Of a stretch of 64,000 nt of DNA, positions 17,897 through 25,756 are shown in pieces. Position 1 is the first letter of the stretch. Every line of letters starts with the position of its first letter. Made by a program: the position numbers and the translations under genes. This DNA comes from JABIDZ01 sp964619405 (GTDB taxonomy: Archaea > Iainarchaeota > Iainarchaeia > Iainarchaeales > JAAZKV01). The stretch lies in contig CAZUCF010000001.1 of NCBI GenBank assembly GCA_964619405.1, positions 1 through 64,000 on the forward strand, given 5' to 3'. The notes below the pieces were generated by a model. That model worked only from the letters and a program-made list of their open reading frames with translations, searched no databases and was not told the origin of the DNA.

Positions 17897-18583
17897 TCAA
17901 AATATTTTTACTTTTTTTCCAGGAGCGAGAATAATTGTTTGAGTATTCAAAACACTTTCGCTAATTCTTTTTTTTAAATCAATAGGATCATTCTTTAAAT
18001 TTTCAAAAATATCATATTGCATTGGAATAAGTGTTTTTGGTTTCATTATTTTTGCAGCTCTAACAACATCCACAACATCCATACTTCGATTACTCAAAGG
18101 AAGAATTGCAACATCAGTTTTAATGCTTGAAAAGGTTTCTAAAAGCATTGTTACACCAGCATGATAAATTTTCTTTCCATCACAATCAATAACGAATCCT
18201 GTTGGACAAAAACACTGTGGACAATGAGCGATAGTAGGTTTTATTTTGAATCCATTTAAAAAGATTTCATTAGATTGAATAATTGATGTTTTTAAATTTC
18301 TTGGAATTTTTAATTCATTAAGAATACTATCATGTGCAACAACAGTTGCATTGTTTTTATTAGCTATTTTTTCAACAGCTTCTTTATCAAAATGCTCGGC
18401 CAAATCATTTGTTAACAAAATCAAATCAATTCTTTCTAAATCATTTTTTTTAATAGGAATTTTTTTGAATTTTTCACAATTAGATTTAGTTGAATCAAAA
18501 ATTGGATCAATTAGCATAATATTATTTTTTCCGCTAATTTTGAAAAAAGAATGCCCAAAATACTGTAACTCAACCATAACCAA
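17897..18583 (-). CDS. Metallo-beta-lactamase-fold protein with degenerate metal motif
   Basis: A protein of about 226-228 residues resembling the UPF0173 family of metal-dependent hydrolases: LQYFGHSFFKISGKNNIMLI at the N-terminus, IVAHCPQCF...KIYHAGVT in the middle and MKPKTLIPMQYD near the end. The canonical HxHxDH zinc motif is replaced by NDLAEH in LLTNDLAEHFDKEAV, so two metal-binding His and the Asp are lost. The later His (YHAG) and Asp (IKTDVAIL) remain. Catalysis may be altered or absent. The start could be ATG at 18583 or at 18577 (MVELQYFGHS); the second fits the family better. Confidence 0.8.
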   Translation of the reverse strand: MVMVELQYFGHSFFKISGKNNIMLIDPIFDSTKSNCEKFKKIPIKKNDLERIDLILLTNDLAEHFDKEAVEKIANKNNATVVAHDSILNELKIPRNLKTSIIQSNEIFLNGFKIKPTIAHCPQCFCPTGFVIDCDGKKIYHAGVTMLLETFSSIKTDVAILPLSNRSMDVVDVVRAAKIMKPKTLIPMQYDIFENLKNDPIDLKKRISESVLNTQTIILAPGKKVKIF

Positions 18584-18704
18584 AGTAATTGTGCAAGATA
18601 CCTAATTTAAAACAATATGTCTCATTAAAAAAATAAGCTTGTTTTTAATGAAATAAGCGTGTTTTGCAGAAAAATTAATTAATAGGTTAAAACATAATTT
18701 TAAC

Positions 18705-19487
18705 ATGAAATTACGTTTTTTTTCAATTATTTTGGTTTTATTCTTATTAGTTAATTTCGTTTCAGCACAAGATTATGGAATATACCAACACAACATAGAC
18801 ATAATAATTGGAAATGATGGCACTGCGGAAATAACTGAAAGATTCAATCTTTTTTTTAATACAGATGAAAGCAAAATTGAATTCAGAGAAAAAAGTTTAA
18901 TACTCGGTTCTGATTTAAGATTATGGGAAGATTTTGATGAACAATTTTCTCCTAGCATAGGTTTGAATAATATCATTAATGGAAAAATAACTTATAGTGA
19001 AAGTGAAAATTATTATTTAGAAATAAAATATAATTTATCAGATGCTTTAATGACAAAGGGAAAAGAAACAAGTTTTATTGAAGAATATAGTATTAAAGCA
19101 ACTTATTTAAACAAATTATTTCAATCAGGGTTATGGATTATCCCAGATAACACAAAAATAAATATTGAGTTGCCCCCAGGCGCTGAAATAAATGAATCAA
19201 TTTCACCAGATGCAACACTTAGTTCAATGAGCACAAAAAGAATAATAACTTGGGATGGCTACAAAAGCGCAAACCAATTAAAAGTAAAATATGTTTTGTG
19301 GAAAAAAATAAATCCTATAATCGATTTAAACCAACTAACAGACTTTTTATTTAGAACAAGCGAAGGACTAATAATAATTGGAATAATAATACTAATAATA
19401 GGAGTAATAATCTGGAAGAGAAAGTATTTTAGTTCAAAAATAGAATCTTTCGTTGAAAACAATACTGTTTTTGAAGAAGATGATTAA
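18705..19487 (+). CDS. Exported protein with C-terminal membrane anchor (DUF2207-like)
   Basis: A 260-residue protein with a clear signal peptide (LRFFSIILVLFLLVNFVSA, cut after residue ~21), an extracytoplasmic beta-rich domain and one transmembrane helix near 218-236 (GLIIIGIIILIIGVIIW), followed by a short cytoplasmic tail ending EEDD. The beginning of the mature part (YGIYQHNIDIIIGNDGTAEI) recalls the DUF2207 pattern of a hydrophobic strand, an acidic-Gly turn and TE, but the resemblance is weak. The gene stands alone between the metallo-beta-lactamase-fold gene (divergent) and rfcL (convergent). Function unknown. Confidence 0.7.
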   Translation: MKLRFFSIILVLFLLVNFVSAQDYGIYQHNIDIIIGNDGTAEITERFNLFFNTDESKIEFREKSLILGSDLRLWEDFDEQFSPSIGLNNIINGKITYSESENYYLEIKYNLSDALMTKGKETSFIEEYSIKATYLNKLFQSGLWIIPDNTKINIELPPGAEINESISPDATLSSMSTKRIITWDGYKSANQLKVKYVLWKKINPIIDLNQLTDFLFRTSEGLIIIGIIILIIGVIIWKRKYFSSKIESFVENNTVFEEDD

Positions 19488-19662
19488 TTATTAAACAACC
19501 AAATAAAATTAAAAAATAATAAATTATTAAAATAAAAGTTAACAAAAAACTAAATCAAAAAAAATTAATAAAACCAACAAAGTCGAATTAACAAAAAAAT
19601 TAATTTAAATAAAAAAATTACAAATGAAAAAAATATTTTTTTGTTGACTAAGTTAAATTTCT

Positions 19663-20967
19663 TTAAGAAAAAATAGTTGATTGTTTTCCTTTGAGCATTA
19701 AACTAATTTTTTGTTTTTCTATTTCAATAGATTTTTCTTTTAATAATTTAACTTTTTTTGTATCTTCTTTAGTATTTAATAAAAAAGCAATTTCTTTTTC
19801 ATCAAAACCAAAAAAATTTATTATTTCAGGAGCCATTTCTTTGTTCTCAACAAGAAATTGAATGAAAGGAATATCTTGAATACCTTCTCTTATAGAAGTA
19901 TGTGTTTTTGAACCAATTTTTTTTGCAACGAGTTTTCTTAAATTTCTTTTGGAAGTTGATGCTGATAAAGAAGATAATAATGTTGGAAACTGAAAAGGAG
20001 CCCAACCAGAATAATCTTTTGTTCTTGACAAACCAACACCAACAGTTGAAAGAAAAAAAACATATTTCAAAAAAGAGTAATGTTGTCGCTTAAATATCCT
20101 ACCACTAAAAATGTCACCCTTACTTAACATTGAGAAAGCATTTGCAGTATCCTTTAAATCAAATTGCCTTGGAATATTTTCTTCAACCCATTTAACTAAT
20201 AATTCTGATGAAACTTCTGAATTATTAATCATTTCTTGCATTTCCAACAAATTATGCCCCTTAAAAATTTTCGCCATTAAAGGAAAAATTTTTTCTTTTC
20301 TTTGCCTTGGAAAAATTTCTTTTACAGAATCCATTGTTATTCCATCAGAAATATTTTGTAGGTCAAGCAAAGCACTCCTAAAATCACCACCAGAATTTTT
20401 CGCTAATTCTTTTATTGCTTCAGCATCAAAAGAAATTTTTTCTAAATCACAAATTTCTCTAAGCCTTTTTGCTATTGACAAGTAATTAATTTTTTTGAAT
20501 TCTTTTAACTGGGTTATTGTTCTAAGTGGCAATAATTTTTTGTCAGAATAAATTTCGTTAGCAGTTAGAATAACAGGGTTGTTAGAATTTTTTACTATTG
20601 TTGCGATTGCTGCTGCACCACCCCTATCAATTGATTGTAATGAATCAATCTCATCAATCAAAATTAATCTCTTGTTACCAAAAAGAGAAGCATTGTTTGT
20701 AGCAGAACCAGCAATTCTTTCAATATTATCTTTGTTTCGTAAATCACTAGAATTCATTTCAAACAATTGCCAACCAAATTGTTTTGCAACAAGAAGAGCC
20801 AAAGCAGTTTTACCTAAGCCAGGAGCACCAAACAATAGTAATGGTTTTTGGGGAACATTATTTTGCCAATTCTCAGCCCATTTAATAGTATCATCAACAA
20901 TTTCTGTGTTCCCAATAAATTCACCAAAATTTTTTGGAAAATACTTGTCAGTAAACAAATCAGTCAT
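19663..20967 (-). CDS. rfcL: Replication factor C large subunit
   Basis: A 434-residue AAA+ clamp-loader subunit that, with RFC small subunit, opens PCNA and places it at primer ends. N-terminal KYFPKNFGEFIGN, Walker A GAPGLGKTALA, Walker B LILIDEIDSLQ and the GGDFRSALLDLQ sensor region are typical. The C-terminal part is shorter than in many archaea and ends KGKQSTIFS. This looks like a truncated version of the PCNA-interacting tail (KQxTLF type) known from other archaeal RFC large subunits. A TATA-like TTATTTATT lies upstream. It is divergent from the YchF gene, sharing a spacer of 96 bases. Confidence 0.93.
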   Translation of the reverse strand: MTDLFTDKYFPKNFGEFIGNTEIVDDTIKWAENWQNNVPQKPLLLFGAPGLGKTALALLVAKQFGWQLFEMNSSDLRNKDNIERIAGSATNNASLFGNKRLILIDEIDSLQSIDRGGAAAIATIVKNSNNPVILTANEIYSDKKLLPLRTITQLKEFKKINYLSIAKRLREICDLEKISFDAEAIKELAKNSGGDFRSALLDLQNISDGITMDSVKEIFPRQRKEKIFPLMAKIFKGHNLLEMQEMINNSEVSSELLVKWVEENIPRQFDLKDTANAFSMLSKGDIFSGRIFKRQHYSFLKYVFFLSTVGVGLSRTKDYSGWAPFQFPTLLSSLSASTSKRNLRKLVAKKIGSKTHTSIREGIQDIPFIQFLVENKEMAPEIINFFGFDEKEIAFLLNTKEDTKKVKLLKEKSIEIEKQKISLMLKGKQSTIFS

Positions 20968-21063
20968 GAAAGATTCTTGCTTAGAAAGGGTTAAATAAAT
21001 AATTAATTTTTTTTAATGCAAAAAGAATAAAAGCAATGCTAATAAAGAAGTACTTGTGGTAAA

Positions 21064-22260
21064 ATGCAAATAGGAATAGTGGGAAAACCATCAAGTGGGA
21101 AAAGCACTTTTTTTGCTAGTTCAACTTTAATTGATGTGGCAATGGCAGCATATCCTTTCACGACAATAGAACCAAACAAAGGAATGGGTTTTGTTAGAGT
21201 TGAAGACGCAGGAAAATTCTTTAATGTTATTAGCAAACCAAGAACAGGCTTTCTACATAACGGAATTCGTTATGTGCCTGTTGAATTAATAGATGTTGCA
21301 GGATTGGTTCCTGGTGCAAACGAGGGAAAAGGATTAGGAAACAAATTTTTGAATGACTTGTCACAAGCCGATGCTTTAATCCATGTTGTTGATGCTTCAG
21401 GTTCAACTGATTCTGAGGGAAAAGCTGTTGTCGAAGGTAGTCATGACCCGTGCGAAGATATTGACTTTTTGGAAAGAGAAATTGATTTATGGTTTTTAAA
21501 AATCTTAGAAAATAATTGGGTAAAGTTTTACAAGAATTCTACAACCGAATTCAATAAGAGGGTTGAAATTTTGTCACAAAGCTTGAGTGGAGTAAAAATT
21601 TTGGTTTCACATATTGAGAAAGCATTAAAAGAATTAAATATTAGTGAAAAACGATTTGACCAATGGAGCGAGGAAGACAAAAAGAATTTTGCAAAAAAGT
21701 GTCGTGAGTTAAGCAAGCCAATTCTTATTGCTGCGAACAAATGCGATTTATTACCTTCAGAAAAAAATATTGAGAAAATGAAGAAACAGTTTCCAGAAAA
21801 AATAATTATTCCTTGTTCTGCTGCAAGCGAACTAGCATTAAGAAAAGCAAACAAAAATAATATTTTAGAATATTTTCCTGGTGAAAAAGATTTTGTTATT
21901 AAAGGAGAATTAAATGAAAAACAAAAAGAGGGTTTAGAATTAATAAGAAAAAATGTTTTACAAAAGTTTGGTGGAACAGGAGTACAAGATTGTTTAGACA
22001 AAACTGTTTTTGGTTTACTTGGTTTCAAACCAATTTTTCCAGCAGGCACAAAAGGTCTTATTGATAAAGAAGGAAGAACACTTGCTGATTGTTTTCTAAT
22101 GCCACCAAACTCCAAGGCAATTGACTTTGCTTATTTTCTTCACACTGACATGGGCGATGGTTTCATTAGAGCGATTGACGTGAAAACAAGGCAAATAATT
22201 GGAAGAGACCATTCCTTGAAAGAAGGAGACGCAATCGAAATTATTTTCAAAAAAAAATAA
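21064..22260 (+). CDS. YchF/Obg-like archaeal GTPase with TGS domain
   Basis: A 398-residue P-loop NTPase of the archaeal YchF branch. G1 is GKPSSGKSTFFASST, G3 is DVAGLVPGANEGKGLGNKFL, and the NKCDLL motif is at about 230. The GKGLGNKFLNDL block is diagnostic. The C-terminal ~80 residues are a TGS domain (FPAGTKGLIDKEGRTLADC, ending with IIGRDHSLKEGDAIEIIFK). YchF-like proteins bind ribosomes and act in translation or stress responses. The gene is divergent from rfcL and followed 51 bases later by mscL, which has its own strong ribosome-binding site. Confidence 0.92.
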   Translation: MQIGIVGKPSSGKSTFFASSTLIDVAMAAYPFTTIEPNKGMGFVRVEDAGKFFNVISKPRTGFLHNGIRYVPVELIDVAGLVPGANEGKGLGNKFLNDLSQADALIHVVDASGSTDSEGKAVVEGSHDPCEDIDFLEREIDLWFLKILENNWVKFYKNSTTEFNKRVEILSQSLSGVKILVSHIEKALKELNISEKRFDQWSEEDKKNFAKKCRELSKPILIAANKCDLLPSEKNIEKMKKQFPEKIIIPCSAASELALRKANKNNILEYFPGEKDFVIKGELNEKQKEGLELIRKNVLQKFGGTGVQDCLDKTVFGLLGFKPIFPAGTKGLIDKEGRTLADCFLMPPNSKAIDFAYFLHTDMGDGFIRAIDVKTRQIIGRDHSLKEGDAIEIIFKKK

Positions 22261-22296
22261 TTAGAAAGAAATAAAAACAATACACACAACATTCTG

Positions 22297-22305
22297 AAAG
22301 GAGGT
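22297..22305 (+). promoter_or_regulatory. Strong Shine-Dalgarno site of mscL
   Basis: AAAGGAGGT lies six bases before the mscL ATG. Such a long anti-16S match is rare among the genes in this window, most of which start with no obvious site or a TATA-proximal start. Confidence 0.75.
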
Positions 22306-22311
22306 TACACA

Positions 22312-22635
22312 ATGGCTAAGAAAGATGTTCAAAATTTTATTACAGAATTCAAAGAATTTTTGGAAGAATACAAAGTAATTGGTTTGGCAATCGCATTCAT
22401 TATGGGTGTTGCAGCAACAGCATTAATCAAATCATTAGTTGACAACATAATAATGCCTGTTATAGCAGTATTAATACCAGGTGGTGCATGGAAAACAGCA
22501 ACTCTTGTTTTAGGACCAGTTATTTTTGGAGTAGGAGCTTTTCTTGCAGAACTAATAAACTTTGTAATAATAGCCTTAGTAATATTTTTGATCGCTAAAA
22601 TCATTTTAAAAGAAGACAAAGTTGCTAAAAAATAA
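22312..22635 (+). CDS. mscL: Large-conductance mechanosensitive channel MscL
   Basis: A 107-residue channel subunit that opens under membrane tension to release solutes in hypo-osmotic shock. An N-terminal amphipathic helix (FITEFKEFLEEYKVIGLAIA), first transmembrane helix FIMGVAATALIKSLVDNIIMP and second helix ELINFVIIALVIFLIAKII match MscL in order, with a shortened periplasmic loop. It is followed directly by a hairpin plus T-tract. The Shine-Dalgarno site and terminator give it bacterial-looking expression signals, consistent with gene transfer, though MscL also occurs in archaea. Confidence 0.92.
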   Translation: MAKKDVQNFITEFKEFLEEYKVIGLAIAFIMGVAATALIKSLVDNIIMPVIAVLIPGGAWKTATLVLGPVIFGVGAFLAELINFVIIALVIFLIAKIILKEDKVAKK

Positions 22636-22672
22636 TTGCAGAAAAAAACTCTGCAATTTTTATTTTTTTTAA
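22635..22672 (+). terminator. Hairpin and T-tract terminator after mscL
   Basis: The inverted repeat ATTGCAGA-aaaaaac-TCTGCAAT at 22635-22657 overlaps the end of the mscL stop codon and is followed by a run of T with one A. This resembles a Rho-independent terminator; archaeal termination needs only the T-tract. It also separates mscL from the convergent gene at 22679. Confidence 0.7.
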
Positions 22673-22678
22673 AAAAAA

Positions 22679-22987
22679 TTAATCGTTTTCAAGTATTTCA
22701 GTAATTGACTTTTCTTTTGGTTCTATAACATTAAATTTTTTTTCAATTGTTTTTTGTTCGGTTGTTTCACTATTTTTTTGAACAACCATTTGTTTTTCAG
22801 CATTTTTTATTTCAATAGTCGCCTTTCGTATTAATTCTTCTTTATTACCTAATTTTTTTAGAGTGTAAAAATAAGCGTTAATTATTTGATCTAAATCTAA
22901 TTGCCTTTTGAAACCAAGCCTAGCTATTTCCTCAAAATACAATCTTACTATCCTAAAAGCCACTTCTCCATCATTCATTTTTCTCAC
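22679..22987 (-). CDS. Small protein sharing a domain with the 388-residue basic protein
   Basis: A 102-residue protein. Its N-terminal half (AFRIVRLYFEEIARLGFKRQ..LDQIINAYFYTLKKL) closely resembles residues 329-372 of the protein at 23265-24431 (AFKLVQTYFIEIARFGFKKQ..LDEIINAYIYSLARV). The C-terminal half is charged and low-complexity (QKTIEKKFNVIEPKEKSI). The shared domain is helical and appears to be a small dimerisation or binding module. It is the last gene of a three-gene minus-strand cluster (24431, 23254, 22987). No known family is recognised. Confidence 0.68.
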   Translation of the reverse strand: MRKMNDGEVAFRIVRLYFEEIARLGFKRQLDLDQIINAYFYTLKKLGNKEELIRKATIEIKNAEKQMVVQKNSETTEQKTIEKKFNVIEPKEKSITEILEND

Positions 22988-22996
22988 CTTTAATAA

Positions 22997-23254
22997 TTAT
23001 CTCCTTTTAAAAGGGTTCAAATCTTTTCTCAATAAAGCAAAACCAGTTGTTTTGCCCCCAATATTTTGACCCACAAAAAATCTCTTCAACCTATTCTTAA
23101 AACTTCTTTGTCTTTTTTCATTAATCATTTTTATTTCATAATTTAATTGCCTTTGTCTCTCAATTTCATTTTGTTTCCTTTTTTGTTCAATATCAAATTT
23201 TCTTATCCTATCTCCCCTAAAAACATCTTTTGATGAATCCCAAACATCACTCAT
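22997..23254 (-). CDS. Small highly basic Arg/Lys/Gln-rich protein
   Basis: An 85-residue protein with very many Arg, Lys and Gln residues (RKFDIEQKRKQNEIERQRQ), an extended helix and a basic C-terminus (RLKRFFVGQNIGGKTTGF..., ending FKRR). It sits between two genes that share a domain and is spaced by about 10 bases from each, so the three are probably cotranscribed. The composition suggests nucleic-acid binding or a structural role, but I recognise no family. Confidence 0.62.
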   Translation of the reverse strand: MSDVWDSSKDVFRGDRIRKFDIEQKRKQNEIERQRQLNYEIKMINEKRQRSFKNRLKRFFVGQNIGGKTTGFALLRKDLNPFKRR

Positions 23255-23264
23255 TCAAACACCA

Positions 23265-24431
23265 TTATTTAGTTAAACCTGAATCCCTAACTGCTTTTGA
23301 AATTGCAACATCCTCTTTATTTTTTACCCGCGCAAGAGAATAAATGTAAGCATTTATTATTTCATCAAGAGTTAATTGTTTTTTGAAACCAAACCTTGCT
23401 ATTTCAATAAAATAGGTTTGAACTAATTTAAAAGCAATTTCTTCGGCATCAGCTTCCACAACATTTTTAATATCTTTTATTGAAATTGATTCAGTTTTAG
23501 TTGTTTTCGAATCAACATTAGAAACAATTGAAGAAAGCATTTCTCTCAATTTATTATAATCAATTTTTTCACTCTTAATTATTTTTTGAGAAGTGGGTTT
23601 TCCTTGAACAATTTTTGTTCTTGTTCTATATTTTATTTTCTCAACAATTTTTGGTTTAGAACGAATTTTTTTCACAACAATTTTTGGTTTAGATTGAACA
23701 TTTCTTACAACAGTTTTTGTTATTGTTCTCGTAGAACCTTTTTTCCCAAGCTTTCCTTCTTTTGCTAACTTCCAAAGCCTTACTGATTCCAAAAAAGTTT
23801 TCCCAAGCTTCATTTGAGAACCAATAAATTGATTGTAAGCAGAAGGTTTTCTTTTTTGCTTCAATTCAAGTTTTTTGAACTTATTCCACTCTTTAACAGC
23901 TCTCTCAAAAGTCAAACCAGATTTAATTTGTTTTCTAATAAACAAATTATACTCAGAAACACGCCTAACACTACTCTTTTTTTTAAATTTTAACTCGTTC
24001 ATTGCTTTCTTTAATTTCTCAATTTCTTTTTTTTGTAAATCGGTTTTCTTCAAATTAGCATTCAACTTAACTTTCATCTTAGAATTCAACAATTTACTTT
24101 GAACTAATTCTTTACTATTTTTCTTTAATTTTATTTTTTTGTATTTATTCCACTCTTTAACAGCTCTCTCAAAAGTCAAACCAGATTTAATTTGTTTTCT
24201 AATAAACAAATTATACTCAGAAACACGCTTAATATTAGTTTTCTTTTTTTTCTTTAAATCATCAACAGCTTTTTTTAATTTCTCAATTTCCTTGTTTTGA
24301 GTCTCATTCTCTTTCTTATTTGCAATAACCTTTTTTTGAATTGACTTAGAAACAACAACATCTTTTTTTGAAATAGAAACAACACCAGCACTATTTTTTG
24401 AATCGCTAACACTCTTTTTATTAACAACCAT
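23265..24431 (-). CDS. Basic protein with three HMG/YABBY-like repeats and a shared C-terminal domain
   Basis: A 388-residue Lys-rich protein. Three copies of a ~30-residue motif, YNxFIxxQxKxGxTFxxxVxxW, occur at residues 72-94, 160-182 and 199-220 (for example YNLFIRKQIKSGLTFERAV). The pattern resembles HMG-box/YABBY-type DNA-binding motifs (SAYNxFI... W). The first two units also share a preceding coiled-coil (KEIEKLKKAxDDLK) and are nearly identical in DNA over 84 bases. A Lys/Arg/Val-rich linker (225-285) leads to a C-terminal domain (329-372) shared with the protein at 22679. It lies downstream of Orc1/Cdc6 on the same strand (74-base gap). A chromatin or DNA-associated role is inferred. 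Confidence 0.7.
   Translation of the reverse strand: MVVNKKSVSDSKNSAGVVSISKKDVVVSKSIQKKVIANKKENETQNKEIEKLKKAVDDLKKKKKTNIKRVSEYNLFIRKQIKSGLTFERAVKEWNKYKKIKLKKNSKELVQSKLLNSKMKVKLNANLKKTDLQKKEIEKLKKAMNELKFKKKSSVRRVSEYNLFIRKQIKSGLTFERAVKEWNKFKKLELKQKRKPSAYNQFIGSQMKLGKTFLESVRLWKLAKEGKLGKKGSTRTITKTVVRNVQSKPKIVVKKIRSKPKIVEKIKYRTRTKIVQGKPTSQKIIKSEKIDYNKLREMLSSIVSNVDSKTTKTESISIKDIKNVVEADAEEIAFKLVQTYFIEIARFGFKKQLTLDEIINAYIYSLARVKNKEDVAISKAVRDSGLTK
23881..23964 (-). repeat. 84-base internal duplication, unit 2
   Basis: These 84 bases are identical to 24145-24228, offset 264 bases, and encode the second HMG/YABBY-like motif of the basic protein. The perfect identity at silent sites points to recent duplication or gene conversion. 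Confidence 0.85.
24145..24228 (-). repeat. 84-base internal duplication, unit 1
   Basis: This is the matching partner of 23881-23964; it encodes the first HMG/YABBY-like motif. The offset is 88 codons, so the unit duplicated in frame. Confidence 0.85.
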
Positions 24432-24505
24432 AGAAACACCTAATAAAGAAATTAAATTAACAACCCTATAAAAATATATCTTTAACTTAAAAACGTTAAA
24501 AAGGG

Positions 24506-25567
24506 CTATTTTCTTTTTATTGTTCTTAATATTCCTTTTGAATTAGTCTCTTTTTTTATTTCAATAATTCCTTTTTCTTCAAGATCAGAAATAGCCTTTC
24601 TAAGCGTTCGTTCAGCAAAACTATTTTTTAATGACGAATAAATTTCAATAGTTGTTAATTCTTTATCAGACAAAAAATCAAGTATTAATTTTTCCTGAGA
24701 ACTCAAATTATCAATTATCTCAAATTTTACAAAAGAATCGTCTTGTATTGCTTGTCTTACATGCTTAATTAAAACTTTTTTAGAATTTTCTTTTTCAGCG
24801 ATTCTTGCTGATTTTAAAAGAGTAGAAATAGCTTTTCTCGCATCACCATTTTTTGAATAATGCGCTGCACACAACGGAATAACATCATCATCCAAAACAT
24901 TTGGAAAAAAAGTGAATTTTGCTCTTTCTCTCAAAATCTCTTTTAATTCTTGACAAGAATATTTTTCAAAAATAATTGTATTAACATTTAAAGAACTTTT
25001 TATTCTATCATCAAGAAAAAATAAAAAATTTGAATCATTTGAAATAAAAATCAATCCAATAAAAATATTGAAAGAATCATTAAGTCTTGACAAATCATAC
25101 AAAAGTTTTTTAGTATCATCTTTTTTTAATAATTGCTCAGCCTCATCAAAAACAATTATTGGAACAGTTTTCTTGTTTTTTATTACCGCAACAAACCTCT
25201 CAAAAATTTCAACATTACTCAAGCCGCGCATCGGCACAGGATAACCAAGAAAATTAGTTGCTTTTGCAAGTATTTCATTATACGATGTTAGTTGGAAACA
25301 ATTAATGTAAAGACACTTGGTTCTATCAGAATACTCTGATAACTCGCTAAGCACAAATTTGGATGTAACCGTTTTCCCTATTCCAGGTGGCCCAGAAATA
25401 AAAATATTTTCTGGTTTATTTCCACTTGTTGCTGGCTTCAAACAAAAAACCATTTCAGTTATCTCTTCTTCTCTAAACGGGAGTCTTTCAGGAACATATT
25501 CAGGGTACAAAAAGCGTTCATCTTTAATAATACCTTTGTCAATGCTTTCATCAAAAATATTGGACAT
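24506..25567 (-). CDS. cdc6: Orc1/Cdc6-type replication initiator
   Basis: A 353-residue AAA+ origin-binding initiator. Walker A GPPGIGKTVTSKF is at about 60-72 and Walker B PIIVFDEAEQLL at about 136-147. Sensor-2-like NGDARKAISTLLKSA lies near 240, and a winged-helix C-terminal domain (LSSQEKLILDFLSDKELTTI...) covers about 285-353. It binds origin repeats and helps load MCM. The gene is preceded by a 189-base spacer (25568-25756) that contains an inverted repeat and is a candidate origin. It is possibly cotranscribed with the basic HMG-like gene downstream. Confidence 0.9.
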   Translation of the reverse strand: MSNIFDESIDKGIIKDERFLYPEYVPERLPFREEEITEMVFCLKPATSGNKPENIFISGPPGIGKTVTSKFVLSELSEYSDRTKCLYINCFQLTSYNEILAKATNFLGYPVPMRGLSNVEIFERFVAVIKNKKTVPIIVFDEAEQLLKKDDTKKLLYDLSRLNDSFNIFIGLIFISNDSNFLFFLDDRIKSSLNVNTIIFEKYSCQELKEILRERAKFTFFPNVLDDDVIPLCAAHYSKNGDARKAISTLLKSARIAEKENSKKVLIKHVRQAIQDDSFVKFEIIDNLSSQEKLILDFLSDKELTTIEIYSSLKNSFAERTLRKAISDLEEKGIIEIKKETNSKGILRTIKRK

Positions 25568-25669
25568 AATTAATTAGTGTAAAGAAGTAATTAAAATTGT
25601 TGAGTTGATTTCAAAAAAAAATTAAACAAATTGCAAATAAAAACTTTAGTTTTAATTTTGTCGCGAACC

Positions 25670-25698
25670 TTCCAATTAAAACCCAAGTTTTAATGGAA
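25670..25698. repeat. Inverted repeat beside orc1 (candidate origin or operator)
   Basis: TTCCAATTAAAAC and GTTTTAATGGAA flank a CCAA spacer, a near-perfect palindrome with one missing base. It lies about 100 bases upstream of the orc1/cdc6 start, in a short intergenic region. TTCCA followed by an A-run resembles the core of archaeal origin-recognition boxes. A role as origin or autoregulatory operator is inference. Confidence 0.4.
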
Positions 25699-25756
25699 CA
25701 GAAAAATTTTTCATTTTTCTAGCTTTCATAAAAAGTTCAAATAAAAAATAATAAAA

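Noticed and set aside
23881..24228. CRISPR-like repeats in the basic-protein gene
   Set aside because: Only two long copies, in frame within a coding sequence; no regular spacers.
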